From Isoetes taiwanensis (Eukaryota > Streptophyta > Lycopodiopsida > Isoetales > Isoetaceae), in contig JAJEKV010000064.1 in the NCBI GenBank assembly GCA_021234155.1, forward strand, positions 5,950,001 to 6,014,000: DNA of 64,000 nt. Reading direction: 5' to 3'. Every line of letters begins with the position of its first letter. The stretch's first letter is position 1. Shown piece by piece: positions 1 through 10,779 of the stretch. The notes under the pieces are model-generated. The model had not been told where the DNA came from and searched no databases. It saw nothing but the letters and a program-made list of their open reading frames with translations. A program made the position numbers and the translations under genes.

Positions 1-402
1 TATCTCTGTAGCCCAAGCAAATTGTCTGTACACCTTAACGCTCAAATTACCTTCCAACAATGTCGCAAGAAGGTGCATGTATGCTAAACTTTCTTGTGTT
101 GATCCATCAAATGGTAACGTGAGACTTTATGGTCGTAATTAGCCTTTGGGGCATCGTAGGATCTTGGCTTTTACAAAATGTACTTCATCCACGCATCCTT
201 CGGCTCCTGCTGGGATATGGGTTCGGTCCAAACACAACCATGGTGCGTACTTCGGCTCTCTTCGTGGTACTGTGATATTTGTCCGGCTGTTCTCGGGGCG
301 AATAATTTTTGTTGTCCGGACCTCGATTCCATACAGTATTCGCTTGATTGGCTCGACAAATACGTCGATTATTCATATACAGGAAGGAACGACACACCGT
401 AG
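1..402 (-). pseudogene. Decayed coding stretch, family not recognised
   Basis: Read on the minus strand, one frame covers about 120 codons with only two stops near its middle, so it looks like a damaged exon rather than random sequence. It contains EPIKRILYGIEVRTTKI near its start and LLATLLEGNLSVKVYRQF near its end, and it runs off the left edge of the window. I do not recognise the family and assign no function. The shorter overlapping frames on both strands look like shadows of this one. A transposon-encoded protein is the likeliest origin given the neighbours, but this is inference. Confidence 0.35.
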
Positions 403-657
403 GAACGGTCTAAATTCCGGGTAGAAGCATTTTTGGTCTAAATTCTGGGGTGGAAGCATTGCCGATGCGTCGCACCCCAGATTAGACCGAGGTGTTGTTC
501 CTGCAACGGAAGGGTTGCAGGGCCTTCCTTTCTGCAACAGCAGTAGGGGCTCACGATCGGCGCCAGGAGGGTGTTTGCCGCTGTTGCGAAAAGGGAAGCC
601 CTGCTTCCCTTCAGCTACACTTGGAAGACCAAAGAGAAGATGGCCTCACGCATATCT
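403..657. other. Spacer, nothing recognised
   Basis: Two short near-copies of a phrase meaning roughly 'ggtctaaattc(c/t)gggt(a/g)gaagcat' occur at about 408-430 and 436-459. I see no gene or known element here. Confidence 0.4.
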
Positions 658-1010
658 TCAACAGATAGCAGTTGTTCGAGTTGTTTCCTTTGTGTTGTAG
701 ATACAAACCTTTGAAAGAATTAACTCCTCAAAGCAATCTTGAAAATTTATATTCTTCTTCGTAAAGAAATCTTCAAAATGTCTAAAAGCAACCTCCCCCA
801 CCTGTTGTGGGTTCTGAATGATGCATCCATTCTCCAACTGTAATGAGGACAATGTGCCTGCTTGTTTCCTCTGCCTTTGCAACTCTACAGAAGAAACCTA
901 TACGTTTGTCACCTTCCTTAATTCATGCCAATCCTGCTTTTACCTTAACTTGTTGAATTTTTATTAGTTCTAATCTCTTAATTTTCTCAAGAAATACTTT
1001 TTCTCTTTTG
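658..1010 (-). mobile_element. LINE fragment (endonuclease-RT linker)
   Basis: The minus strand encodes KEGDKRIGFF followed, after a frameshift, by QNPQQVGEVAFRHFEDFF. Plant L1-type LINEs carry exactly this kind of linker between the apurinic endonuclease and the reverse transcriptase ('W..GD.N..FF', then '..I......I......Y...LF'). Only the linker is present, with frameshifts and a stop where the usual tryptophan should be, so this is a dead scrap. It lies head to head with the Copia-A remnant that begins just to the right and may mark the event that removed the 5' half of that copia element. Confidence 0.6.
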
Positions 1011-1084
1011 CCTGAGCTAGCACCATTTCTTCTAAGTTCTGTCAATTCTGTGTATAAGGAATCTAGCAAAGCATTTTATTCAGC

Positions 1085-3012
1085 CATCTTATTACGACCC
1101 CAAGCTTTATCTTCTATCTTAGAGTTGGTTCATATGGATCTTTGTGGAACATTTGCCATAGTCACTTGGTGGTGCCATCTATTTTTTACTGATAATTGAT
1201 GATTACTCACGTTATTGTTTCATCTATTCTCTTAGATGAAACAATACGTTTGCTGTGTCTCCTTTTTGGTCCCATAGGCCGATTGGTCCCCATGGACGAT
1301 AAAAACTCTACTCTATTCTATTCTTAAGAAGAAATTTGAAGTTTTCGCTATGTTTTGCAAATGGAAGGCCATGGTGGAATTGCAAATGGAGATGCTTTCA
1401 AAAGTATTCGCAGTGACAACGATGGTGATTCAAAAAGAATCAGTTTGATTCTTTTTGTGCTAATGCTGGTATTTTGTGAGAATATACAGTTTCTCATATA
1501 CCACAACATAATGGAGTTGCATATAACTGTTTTAAATGTTGTTCGAAGTACATTACTTCATTCTGGATTGGATATCAAGTTTTGGGCTGAAGCAGCAAGT
1601 ACAATAGTTTATGTTCAAAATTGTATATCTTCTTCTTCTATTGATGGTTTTATGCTATTTGAGGTATGGCATCTCAAAAACCTACAGTAACATTTTAAAG
1701 TATTTGGATCTCAGACCTATGCTTATATTCCAGAGGAGAAACAGACTAAGTTATAGCCAATTGCTCAAAAGATTGTCTTTTTGGTTTTGCTGATAATGCA
1801 CCTGCCTATTGGTTTCTGGGAAAGTTGTCTTATGCCGCTATAGAGATATTTTTAATAAAAATGTTATGATCCAATCTCTTTCACAATCTAATGATCATGA
1901 TGTTCTATCAAACTTTTATGAGTATCCTGATGCAAATATTTTCAATGAAAGTGATATTGAGAAAGTACCTTTAGATCAATCTTCAAATCCTGTTATTTCG
2001 ACTTCTGATATTTCAGATTTACCTGATAGTTGGAGGAGAGTATGAGGATTTATCTGATTAGTTACATGAGAATATTACTGCATTAGATGATCATCATGTT
2101 ATATCACCTACACCCATTCTACACAATCCTCTGGAGTCATGTCTTAGCAAGAATTTCATGATACCCGTATTACTAGACGACATCCCACGGTTACTTTACC
2201 TGACTATTATACTTTTGTATATGTTACTGAGCCTGTTCCTATTCATGATGCTTTAAGTTTTGATGAGCTTGAACAATGGCAACAAGCAATGGATGCTGAA
2301 TATCATTCTTTGATAAGCAAAGGCACGTGGAATTTAGTACCTCTTCCTTTCGACCGTAAAGCTATAAAACGTAAGTAGGTTTTTCGAGTTAAAACCAAAG
2401 CATATGGTTCTTTTGACAGATTCAAAGCATGGTTGGTTTCGAAAGGGTTTTCCCAGATTGTTAGAGTTGATTATCATGAAACATTCTCGTTTGTAGTGCA
2501 TCTTGCTACTATGTGTGCTTTGTTAACATTTTCAGTCATCATAATCTCTATATTCATCAAATGGATGTTAAAATGACATTTCTAAATGGGGATCTTACAA
2601 AAATATGGCAAACCTGATGGTTATAAGGTTACAGGTCAAGCGAATTTGGTTTGCGAATTAAGAAAAGCTCTATATGGTTTAAAACAAGCATCACGTGCTT
2701 GGTATAAGAAGATGCATCCGTTTCTTATTTCTGATGGTTACTTACCCACTACTGCTGATTCAAAAAAAAAGATTAGTGCTGCCTTCACCTTCATTGCGCC
2801 TTATGTTGATGATACTATTTTAGTATCGAACAATCTTCCTTTTCTTAATAAGTGCAAGGCCAATCTTGGAGCTGTGTTTGATATATGGTTGATCTTGGCT
2901 CTATCAAAATCTTGTCTTGGACTTCAAATAGAGCATCAAGAATGTTGTATATTTTTTTTTTTTTTGAAGAACTGTGTCATCAATATATTAAAAGAATGTT
3001 AATGTTACAACG
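1085..3012 (+). mobile_element. Copia-A, left part: integrase and reverse transcriptase remnant
   Basis: This is the left part of a Ty1/copia element, heavily decayed. In order it shows the GAG-pre-integrase/integrase junction (LELVHMDLCG, near 1119-1150), the integrase core end (DIKFWAEAASTIVYVQNC, near 1570-1625), an RT start (FDELEQWQQAMDAEYHSLI, near 2258-2315), the QMDVKMTFLNGDL-type motif near 2557-2595, YGLKQASRAWY near 2674-2706 and the catalytic YVDD near 2801-2812. Stops and frameshifts separate these parts, and gag and protease are missing upstream. A short LINE tail sits inside the integrase near 1257-1325. The RT is cut at about 3.01 kb by LINE-A and resumes at about 9.43 kb. Confidence 0.85.
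1257..1325 (+). mobile_element. Very short LINE 3'-end insertion in Copia-A integrase
   Basis: The copia reading is interrupted by a segment whose bases around 1267-1299 (GGTCCCATAGG ... CCCCATGGAC) match the 3' ends of LINE-B and LINE-C in layout. It is followed by an A-rich link and a degenerate pentamer tail, actct/ctatt, at about 1304-1325. It is read as a 5'-truncated LINE copy reduced to its terminal hairpin and tail. The exact left edge is uncertain and I see no clear target duplication. Confidence 0.55.
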
Positions 3013-6000
3013 CAAGTGAGGAGGAAGGAGAACTGCCCCAAAGAGACAGCGATACCTCGACACTCCACAACAAACGCACAGAAAAACTGCAACTCTACTG
3101 CTGTACAAACCGACCATCACCATCTACAACACCTAAGAAGTCCCGCCAAATGGCAAACTTCCGCTCTACTACTCCCGGGAACACCAGAAAGCTTTGAAAT
3201 AGCTTGTACGAGTCGAGGAATCGAGAGGCCGCAGTTTCAATGAATCGCTGAAAAGATCCACAACCGCCGCTTCCAAATCAGCCACACTTACCAAGCCACG
3301 ACAGATGCAAGGCTTGCTTGCCGCAAGAGCGGCCAAGCACCGAGATACACATGAAGCGACAACGGTGGCTAGTCAATCTCACACAAAATGCAGCCCTAAC
3401 CCAATCCCGGCAGCCCGCAGTGAGTGAGGGCATAAAACCGCACAATGCTCCACATCTCACGATGAAGGCCACAACAAGGGGCGAGGGGCTCACACCACCT
3501 AAACCGACTCACAAGGGCATTCACCCCGATACGGCGGTGCACCACCTGCCACAAAAGCACCCTAACCTTCTGGTGGGGAAGTGAGCTCCATGTCCACGCC
3601 CAAACCGAAGCCATCGAGAACCCTAAGCTGCAGAGACCACTTGCCCGAAGGGGCAAAGGTGTCATGAATAGCCAAAGACCCTTAAGAAGACCGCACAAAG
3701 CAAGAAGACACAACATCCTGGATGAACCTTCCAAACCTACACCACTACATCATCCCGAGGGACTATAGGTATGTGTAGCGGAATACTCCCCGCCACGTGC
3801 TCCCGTGATAGCCCCTCCCACGCCCCCTCGGTGGCGAGCTCGAAAGAACTCCCCACGAAGCTAACCGACCACCCCAATACCAATCCTCCAAGGTGAGCAC
3901 ACAGCTGAGTCTCCTCCAACGGGCTCAAGGCCCCGAGCATGCACAATGGCGACCAAGGGCAAGTGTGCGGGGGTAAAGGAACCCACAAGAAAGGAGAAGA
4001 GTGGTGATAAACTGAGGCATAATCTAGCTGGAAGAGCACACGCACATGATCCCAAGCCCGCAACACTCCTGTGAGAAAAGGGGATGCATGTGGGAAAGGC
4101 CGGAGACCATACAACAGTGCCCAGGGCAACTCCACATGCACAGACGGCTTCCCAAATGCCACACAATGGCGAAGAGACTGCAACAACAGCGCCGCACATG
4201 GAGAAGATGCTCCATCCTGCAGAATGCTCCAAACAAACTTGGAGACCAACACCTTACTAGAATGGCCAAGCCCCCATCCTCCCGGGGGCAGAGACACTTC
4301 CACCAAGCCACTTTAACAACCGCCCCTTCATCATCCCTGCCCCACACAAAATTTCGAACAATCTTATCCAAAGCCTGTATCTTATCCTCAGGAGCTAGCA
4401 TCGCAGATGCTGTATACACATGAGTGCTACAAAGTACTGACTTGGCAATAGTGATCCTACCTGCCATGGACAACTTGCTACCCTTCCACCAATTGAGGTG
4501 TTTCTGCAACCCCTGCAAAATCTCATCCCACACCCTCCCCATGGAAACATCTCCTCCAAAGGGAATACCCAACAGCTTAGTACACACATTACCTGGAAGC
4601 ACCTTCCAAGGGAATAGAGCCAAACAAGGGGGAGGCGGAGTCAGCTGGGCCCATAATGCGGAGCACTTACCCCAATTCAGAAGAATGCCTGAGGCCAAGG
4701 AGAAAGTATCCAACAAACCCTTCACATTCTGCAAATTCCTCTCTTCTGCCACCAATAAGAGGAAAGTATCATCGGCAAACTGGTTAATAATCTGCTGGCT
4801 ACCATCCTGCATCTGAAGCCCATCCACCACTCCCTCCTCCACTGCAGCCAAAAACAACTGAGACAGTGCCTCCACCACAATCGTAAACAAAAATGGCGCC
4901 AAAGAGCACCCCTGACACACCCCTCTGCCTAAGGAGAAAAAGGCGGAGGGTTCACCCTGGCACACCACCGTAGCCCGTGCTGATCTATGCAGCTTCATGA
5001 CTGTCTCTGTAAAGCGTGGACCACAGCCCAACGCTAACATCATGGCAGACAAGAACTCCCAACGGACACTATCGTAAGCTTTGGCAAAGTCAAGCTTAAG
5101 ATAGGCAATGCCTTGCCCTGTTCTTCTGGCCCAATAAAGGCCCTCATAAGCTGCGGCAATATTAGTCAAAATGTTCCTCCCAGGGACAAACCCAGACTGC
5201 ACCTTACTAATGGAAGAAGTCAACACCGGCTGCAATTTCTCTGCCAGGGCTTTCGCAATAATCTTATACACAGAGGACAACAAGGAGATAGGCCTCCAAT
5301 CATTAATAGTAGAAGGCTGCTTAACCTTAGGAATCAAGGAAATGCATGCGGTATTCAAGATCCTATCCATTTGAGAAGACTGCAGCAACTCAAGGTACAC
5401 CTGGTACACCGACTCACCAGCCCACTCCCAATAAGTCTGAAAGAACTCTACAGGGATGCCATCCAGCCCAGGACATTTATCCTTGGCCATGCACATACAT
5501 GCCGCCGCGCTAAATCCTCTCTGGAGAGCTCCTGCTCCAAGCTCTCACGCTGGTGAGGCAGAATAGATGGCTTAACAGCCCCCAAAACAAGCTCCTGCAT
5601 CTCCTGCTCATAGGGAAGAGTGCACTGTGCAAAAAACCCTGAGAAATGGGCATGCACATACCTCTATAAATCAGCGGGATCCTCCAAAGTCCGACCATCA
5701 GACAAAGCAAGGGACGCCATAGATGCCGTATATCGCCGCTGCCGAGCTGCTCTGAAGAACACCGACGAACTTGTGCCCCCCTCCTTCAACCAGGTAAGAG
5801 CTGCCTTCACACGTGCCTCCCGCACTTTAACATGCTCCAGAGCAACAATACGCTACAACACTGCATTCTCCCTAATGCCATCGGAAAGGCTGGCGCCGAA
5901 TCCTCTCCAACTCCCGATAGAGACCATGCAACTCCCCGCCTGCTGGCCGCACCGCCGCCTACCAAAGACCTTGGCAAAACGCTTCACCACGGCCAAGGCG

Positions 6001-6562
6001 GTCACCATACCGGACATACCCTTCGAGAGATGAAAAGGTATCAAGCCACAACTCCCGGCACCGGGCCGAAATCCGCATCGGCCCGGCCGGGTGTTCAAAC
6101 GGAACACCGCCCCTAGAGGGCCGAGAGGCAATCGCACCACTCGACCGACAAAACCCGAGGGTAATGATCAGAAATGGAGGTAGACAGAATGTTACTCCGG
6201 CGCAAAGAGGGCACACCATCCAGTGCACATGGGGAAGCATAACACCGGTCATGCCTAGCATACGCCCGGCCCGCACCAATCTGCCTATTACAATAGGTGA
6301 ACGACAAGTCCCTGGGGACCTCAACCAAGGCCAAATCCTCAACAACAAACGAGACCATTGGTCCCTCTCAAACCCATGCACAACCGGGTTCCGTAACCGA
6401 GAGCGATCCTCTACTCGCTCTACCATATTGAAGTCCCCTAACAACAACCAAGCGACCTGCAAACCCACCAAGGGCTCTCAACTTATTCAATCAGGGCCCA
6501 TAAAGCACCCCGCTGAGAAGGCTGATTAGGGGCATAAACATTAACAATCCCCCACTCTTTTC

Positions 6563-6570
6563 CTCCCTCC
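6563..6570. repeat. hAT target site duplication, left copy (CTCCCTCC)
   Basis: Identical to 7204-7211 on the other side of the element. Confidence 0.9.
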
Positions 6571-7203
6571 CAGGGATAGGTTCTATACGTACAAAATTAA
6601 AATTTCTGACGTATAAAGTTAAAAAATACGTATTTTTTAATAAAATACGTATTTAACGTATAAATACCTCCGCCGTGAAAAAATCTTGGCGTCTGCGAAA
6701 CCTTCGTGGAAAGCCGCATGCGAAAATTTTTTCGCGTCTGAAAATAGAAAGAATCGCTTGGAAGCGAAAGGACGGGCGACATTCGCTCTGCTTCGATGAT
6801 AGCGTGCAGCGGCGCTATCCAGTTCATTTCGCGTACGTGAAAGCAGCGCGGTGTTCGAAAAAAAATACGGCAAAAAAATACGGCAAAAAACAATTCCGGC
6901 GTCGGAAGATTTTCGCGTACGCGAAAACAACTAAATCAGCGTCTGTGAAAAAAGTCAGCGTCTGACGCGTGGCGTTGTTTTCGCGTCGCGAAAAATTTTG
7001 GTTTCAGACGCGATTCACGAAGGTTTCACGACGCTGAAAAGTTTTCGCATACGCGATATAGTTGTTTTCGCGTACGCGAAAATCTTCCGACGCCAGAATT
7101 GTTTTTTGCCGTATTTTTTGCGTTTTATACGGCAAATTTGTGCCGTATCATACAATTCATACGTATTCCGTATAAAACGTACAGCGTATTGAACCTATCC
7201 CTG
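6571..7203. mobile_element. Non-autonomous hAT-type element with foldback arms
   Basis: The element begins CAGGGATAGGTTC and ends GAACCTATCCCTG, a perfect 13-bp terminal inverted repeat. It is flanked by the 8-bp direct repeat CTCCCTCC at 6563-6570 and 7204-7211. Removing the element and one repeat restores the LINE-A endonuclease frame from WLEGG to GIVNVYAP. An 8-bp duplication with CAGGG ends is characteristic of the hAT superfamily. The 633-bp interior encodes no transposase. It contains 51-nt inverted arms (6883-6933 and 7059-7109, one mismatch) and many copies of the short palindrome TTTTCGCGTACGCGAAAA and variants. Confidence 0.9.
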
Positions 7204-7211
7204 CTCCCTCC
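7204..7211. repeat. hAT target site duplication, right copy (CTCCCTCC)
   Basis: Identical to 6563-6570. Together they show insertion into LINE-A. Confidence 0.9.
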
Positions 7212-7507
7212 AACCACTTAATGATTGCCCACCGACTAAACCTGTCTGCTGCAGAGTACGTGACCTGCACATCCATCCTCCAAGCAATAAGAGTACCCCC
7301 ACTAGTCCGCCCAGAAGAAGAAGCAATAGAGGCAAACTGCCTACGAACCATATTCACGAGCCTAGACATATCACCCCTGTGACACTTATGCTCCTGAATG
7401 CAAACAATATCAGGACGCAATTGCCGAAGTGCCAAAGAAACACGGGCCCTCTTACTACTAGAGGACCGCACCCCCCGCACATTCCAACTAAGGATCGACC
7501 TATTCAT

Positions 7508-9300
7508 CCCAGAGGAGAAGTGTCCAGCCCCACATGCCCACCCACCAGGCCATCAGCCCACTCCACAGAGTCATCATCTAGAGCCAGAGGATTAATCACA
7601 GCAATATGACCCACAGCCGCTCTACGTGAGATTTCACTTCCAACACGTGTTGGAAGTCCCCCAGGCACCTCCATAGAGTCATGGGCCGCACTAGTCTCTA
7701 CCTCCACCCGGGCTGCTCCAGCCACCTCATGCTCGGCACTTACCATACGGGACATCCCCACCCGGGATCACCAGCCCCTCCCACAGCCACGTCCTCGGAC
7801 CTAGCCACAACCAAATCATCTGAGCCCTCCCCTGAGCCACCACGTCCCCTAGCCCCGCCATCCAATGGGCGGCTAGCAGCAAGCCTGCCCCGGCCTCGTC
7901 CCACACTACCTCTCCCAACCACACCACCTCGTCCAACTCCACTCATTTGCACCCGCGGAGTCCTGCATGCATTGCCTCGGGGGCGGGAGGAATCTCGGGC
8001 CCCTGCATAAGCACCCGCAACCCCTACCACATCACAACCACCAGCAGGATCATCAACATGGTCAGATGGTAGCACAATAGATGGAAACATCCGCCGGATC
8101 TCAGAGCCATTCAAAAGCTTCAATCGGAAGAGAAAATGCCGGGGACCACTACGACCGGAAGAGAAGTGGGCACAAAGGGTTGCAAAAGCAGCAGAGCAAC
8201 AACACGTTTTTGAGGACACGCACAATAGAATGAGCCAAATATACACCCGGACCATTAGCCATAGAAACCAAGAAATCAGGGCACCATCGGTCGGGGAGGA
8301 AGATCCTGAATCTGGAACCAACATGGGATTTTAACCGCCGTCAAAGAACTGGTCGACATTGCCGGAGTATAATACTGATACAACACATAAGATTCACCCA
8401 AAGTATCCACCCCTCGACTAACCAATTGCCGCATCGGAAGACTCGACCTCAAACATGATTATGAAGAAATTATTTGGTAGGAATTTCGAGATCGATACAG
8501 GCAAACCAATCCGCCTCGGATGTCCCAAGAGCCAAGAGCTAAACCTCCTCGTGTCCAATATGTAACCCGTGAAGTAGCCCAATACCGCAAATGAAACTAG
8601 ATTCTCAATGGTCCGAACATGTCCGTATGATCAATATCTATCTATGGAGTCTCTCGGAAGAGTCGCTGCTCCAGTCGACAGAGTGATGATCCTCCACAAA
8701 TTTCGTGAGCCTCTTGAACACAAAAGCAGTCCTACACTCGAGGGCCTTGGCGCTTGATCCAATCTGAAAACCCCGCCGAAAGTGATGCGAAAGCAACAAG
8801 GTGTCATTGTTCCGCCAAAGGGCAAGACAGAGTTGGGGCTGCCGCCTCGGCATCCCGAGAGGTATCCAGGGGGCACCCCAGAGGCACATCAGCTACATGC
8901 ACCCTAGAAGAGGGCGATCACCAACAAGTGATCCCTTTCCAAGCACGGGGGAAGAGGCCATCACAGATCCGGTTTCAAAGGGGCATGCTTGATGGGATCA
9001 AGACCGAGTCTCCAAAACACAATCATCGGGGTCTCGCAATTATATTGAGAGGAAGAGCAATCCACATACCTCTCAACCGAAGGGGATTCCAAGAGCTCCC
9101 TCATCTCTGCCACCAATTGCATGCCACTTCCTACAGCGCCCGCCTCTTCATGCCTGCCGAGACCCGCGCCCTTCCCCTTTACTGGAGGATTCTTCCTCCT
9201 CGCCATCTCCCTTGGCTTCAGCCCCAAGCCATGAGGCTCAATCGATCCCCCATTAGCCTGTCTGGCAGGAGCCATGACATCCGAACCAGTCCGGAAATCA
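7508..9300 (-). pseudogene. LINE-A ORF1 (gag-like RNA-binding protein), broken
   Basis: Three successive open stretches on the minus strand lie directly upstream of ORF2: about 9350-8961 (basic, with MARRKNPPVKGKG), about 8876-8631, and 8324-7740. The last has a phenylalanine- and leucine-rich start, then a glycine/arginine-rich stretch (RGGVVGRGSVGRGRGR). An ORF1 with a nucleic-acid-binding basic tail just before the endonuclease ORF is the normal layout of plant L1 LINEs. The frames are broken by several shifts, so this copy cannot make an intact ORF1 protein. Assignment rests on position and composition more than on a diagnostic motif. Confidence 0.55.
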
Positions 9301-9429
9301 GCTGCTTGTGGCAACAAGCCACATGCAAAACAACTGATGCTATATACCACCAGAAAGAGCTCGGAACAAGCTTTCCAACGAGCCTAAGCACCATGTTGTA
9401 TAAAATTGAGTCAATCAAAAATATATTTC

Positions 9430-9895
9430 TGAGTGACTTGATAAATGCAACATGACTAAGGCTAAACCTCAGTTAACACCATTGGGGTCTAATGTCAAGT
9501 TGACTAAGCAGATGTGTCCTCAAATAGAGCCGAGCGTTTTGATATGGCTAACTATCCATATGCAAGTCTTATTGGTGCTCTAATGTATTTAGCACATGCT
9601 ACAAGACCATATATCAGTTATGTTATTAACACATTGGGGCCATTTATGTCTAATCCAGGGCATCAGCATTGGAATGCAGCTAAATGAGTTCTTCGTTATC
9701 TTAAGGACACTATACTGATGCTGATTGGAGAGGTTGACTCGATACTTTTTGTTCCACGCAGATAATATGATAGCGGCTCTTTCCTTCTTCTTCTATTTAA
9801 TTAATTATATTGTTTTGAAGGGTGCCACAATTTTTCCTTTTGATTCCCACAAAAGGTTTTTTACTAGGGCACATGACCAAAATTGCAAGGGGGGA
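9430..9895 (+). mobile_element. Copia-A, right part: RT end, RNase H start, polypurine tract
   Basis: The copia frame resumes with CNMTKAKPQLTPLGSNV, then YASLIGALMYLAHATRP, HWNAAK, VLRYLK and the RNase H opening YTDADW near 9712-9730. It then breaks down, so most of RNase H is deleted. At 9887-9895 an AAGGGGGGA polypurine tract is followed by TGTTTGATGTG, the expected start of a 3' LTR. The fit of these motifs with those left of 3.01 kb, on the same strand and in the right order, shows that one copia element was split by LINE-A. Confidence 0.85.
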
Positions 9896-10173
9896 TGTTT
9901 GATGTGTGTGCATCCATGATCACTTCCGAGTAATTGTATACGGCATTTTATATATTGTATTTTTGGTTCTCTTTTATTGAGAGGCCAACGTTGCAGGAGA
10001 AGTGTTGAGATGCCACATTGGGCTCTTATTCTAACTTGGCTCTTTGTCCAAACTTTGATATGCCTTTTCTATGCACATATATAAGTGTTCTATAGTCAAT
10101 ACATTGCTCTTGCTTTTGGGATTACTTCCTTTGTCTTCATCTTTTGCATGCTTTTACTTAGTTTCAATAGTCA
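9896..10173 (+). repeat. Putative 3' LTR of Copia-A
   Basis: It starts with TGTTTGATGTG directly after the polypurine tract. A plausible CA end lies at 10172-10173, but no second LTR is present in the window to prove the boundary, so the right end is a guess. Confidence 0.4.
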
Positions 10174-10228
10174 GGATACCATTCGGCATAATGACGCCTT
10201 GACACTATTTAGCTGCGGGATCACATAT

Positions 10229-10771
10229 TGGAGATCTTGGATCGTGATCGGAGTGCTCGGATGTGCTGCCAGTGTTTGGCAGTTGCAATTCCTTTTCACT
10301 ATTTCACGCCGGGATCCGCAAGATTGGGATTCCGTGCGTCGGGTTGACGCAGGAGGGATCCCATACCCTAGGATGGCGTGAATGGATCCCAGAGGCATGA
10401 TTCAGTTCGGACGGTGGAGATGTCGTGGACTTCGATGGCTTGGATGTGATCAAAGGTACCTGACTGGTGTCTGGTACAATCTGACCATTTCGGATTACGG
10501 TGGTCGGCCGTCAAACTGAAGCGACTACTACACGCTAATATCTCTCAAGAGGGTACATTGGCGGAAAGGATCAACGACATGTGCTCCAAAAATGTGGAAT
10601 AATGAGGCTGGATTCTTAAAGTTGGAATCGTGGTGATGATTGGGATTTGATATGACCAGCGATGGCTGCGATTGATTGGTCCTTACTAACACAAGTTAAA
10701 TAAGGGAAAACATCATGGCAAGAATGGCCCCTGTCAGGGATAGACAAGGGATCCCGGAGGTGATTTTTTCT
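10229..10771. repeat. GATC-rich repeated phrases, cluster 1
   Basis: Several loosely repeated phrases occur here: GGATCCCAGAGGCATGAT at about 10383-10400, GGGATCCCGGAGGTGATT at about 10748-10765, and related GGATC/GATCGG phrases at 10229-10360. They match the phrase found at 32.48-32.67, 49.55-49.87 and 51.49-51.63 kb, whose core reads GATCCyrGAGGyrrGGAT. No coding potential is apparent. Confidence 0.5.
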
Positions 10772-10779
10772 CGCGCCGA

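Larger units (their letters stand above)
3290..7507 (-). pseudogene. LINE-A ORF2: endonuclease, reverse transcriptase, zf-RVT
   Basis: ORF2 starts at 7507 with the endonuclease opening ILSWNVRGVRSS and QLRPDIVCIQEHK. It is interrupted by the hAT element, resumes with GIVNVYAPN at about 6550, then has LLLGDFNMVERVEDR, FTYCNRQIGAGRAYARHDR and SDHYP, the usual endonuclease landmarks. The RT is a continuous 490-codon stretch at 5496-4024 with KAPG-like KCPGLDGIP, RPISLL, QSGFVPGR, KLDFAKAYDSV, QGCSLAPFLF and the catalytic FADD. The tail near 3.7-3.4 kb holds KVRVLLWQVVHRRIGVNAL followed by cysteine/histidine pairs, typical of zf-RVT. Frameshifts in the endonuclease and after the RT, plus the insertion, make it non-functional, although the RT domain itself is uninterrupted. 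Confidence 0.85.
3012..9430 (-). mobile_element. LINE-A, L1-type non-LTR retrotransposon, nested in Copia-A
   Basis: Read on the minus strand this is an almost complete plant L1-type LINE: ORF1 at about 9.3-7.5 kb, ORF2 with apurinic endonuclease at about 7.5-5.9 kb, reverse transcriptase at 5.5-4.0 kb and a zf-RVT zinc-binding tail at about 3.7-3.3 kb. Its GC content is visibly higher than that of the surrounding copia DNA. Copia-A reading frames flank it on both sides, which shows insertion into an older copia element. The edges are approximate. I could not identify a target duplication or poly-A tail, and both junctions carry similar copia 'YI' codons, so a long duplicated target or a rearranged junction is possible. 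An hAT element interrupts it at 6571-7203. Confidence 0.8.

Noticed and set aside
2951-2964. T14 run as the poly-A tail of LINE-A
   Set aside because: It lies inside the copia reading, about 50 bp outside the apparent LINE edge.
3737-4306. Long minus-strand frame of 189 codons beside the LINE-A RT
   Set aside because: It is an out-of-frame shadow of the LINE-A RT region in GC-rich DNA. The RT frame with its motifs is the real one.
7727-8010. Proline-rich plus-strand frames over LINE-A ORF1
   Set aside because: They are the complement of the glycine/arginine-rich ORF1 tail and have no motif of their own.
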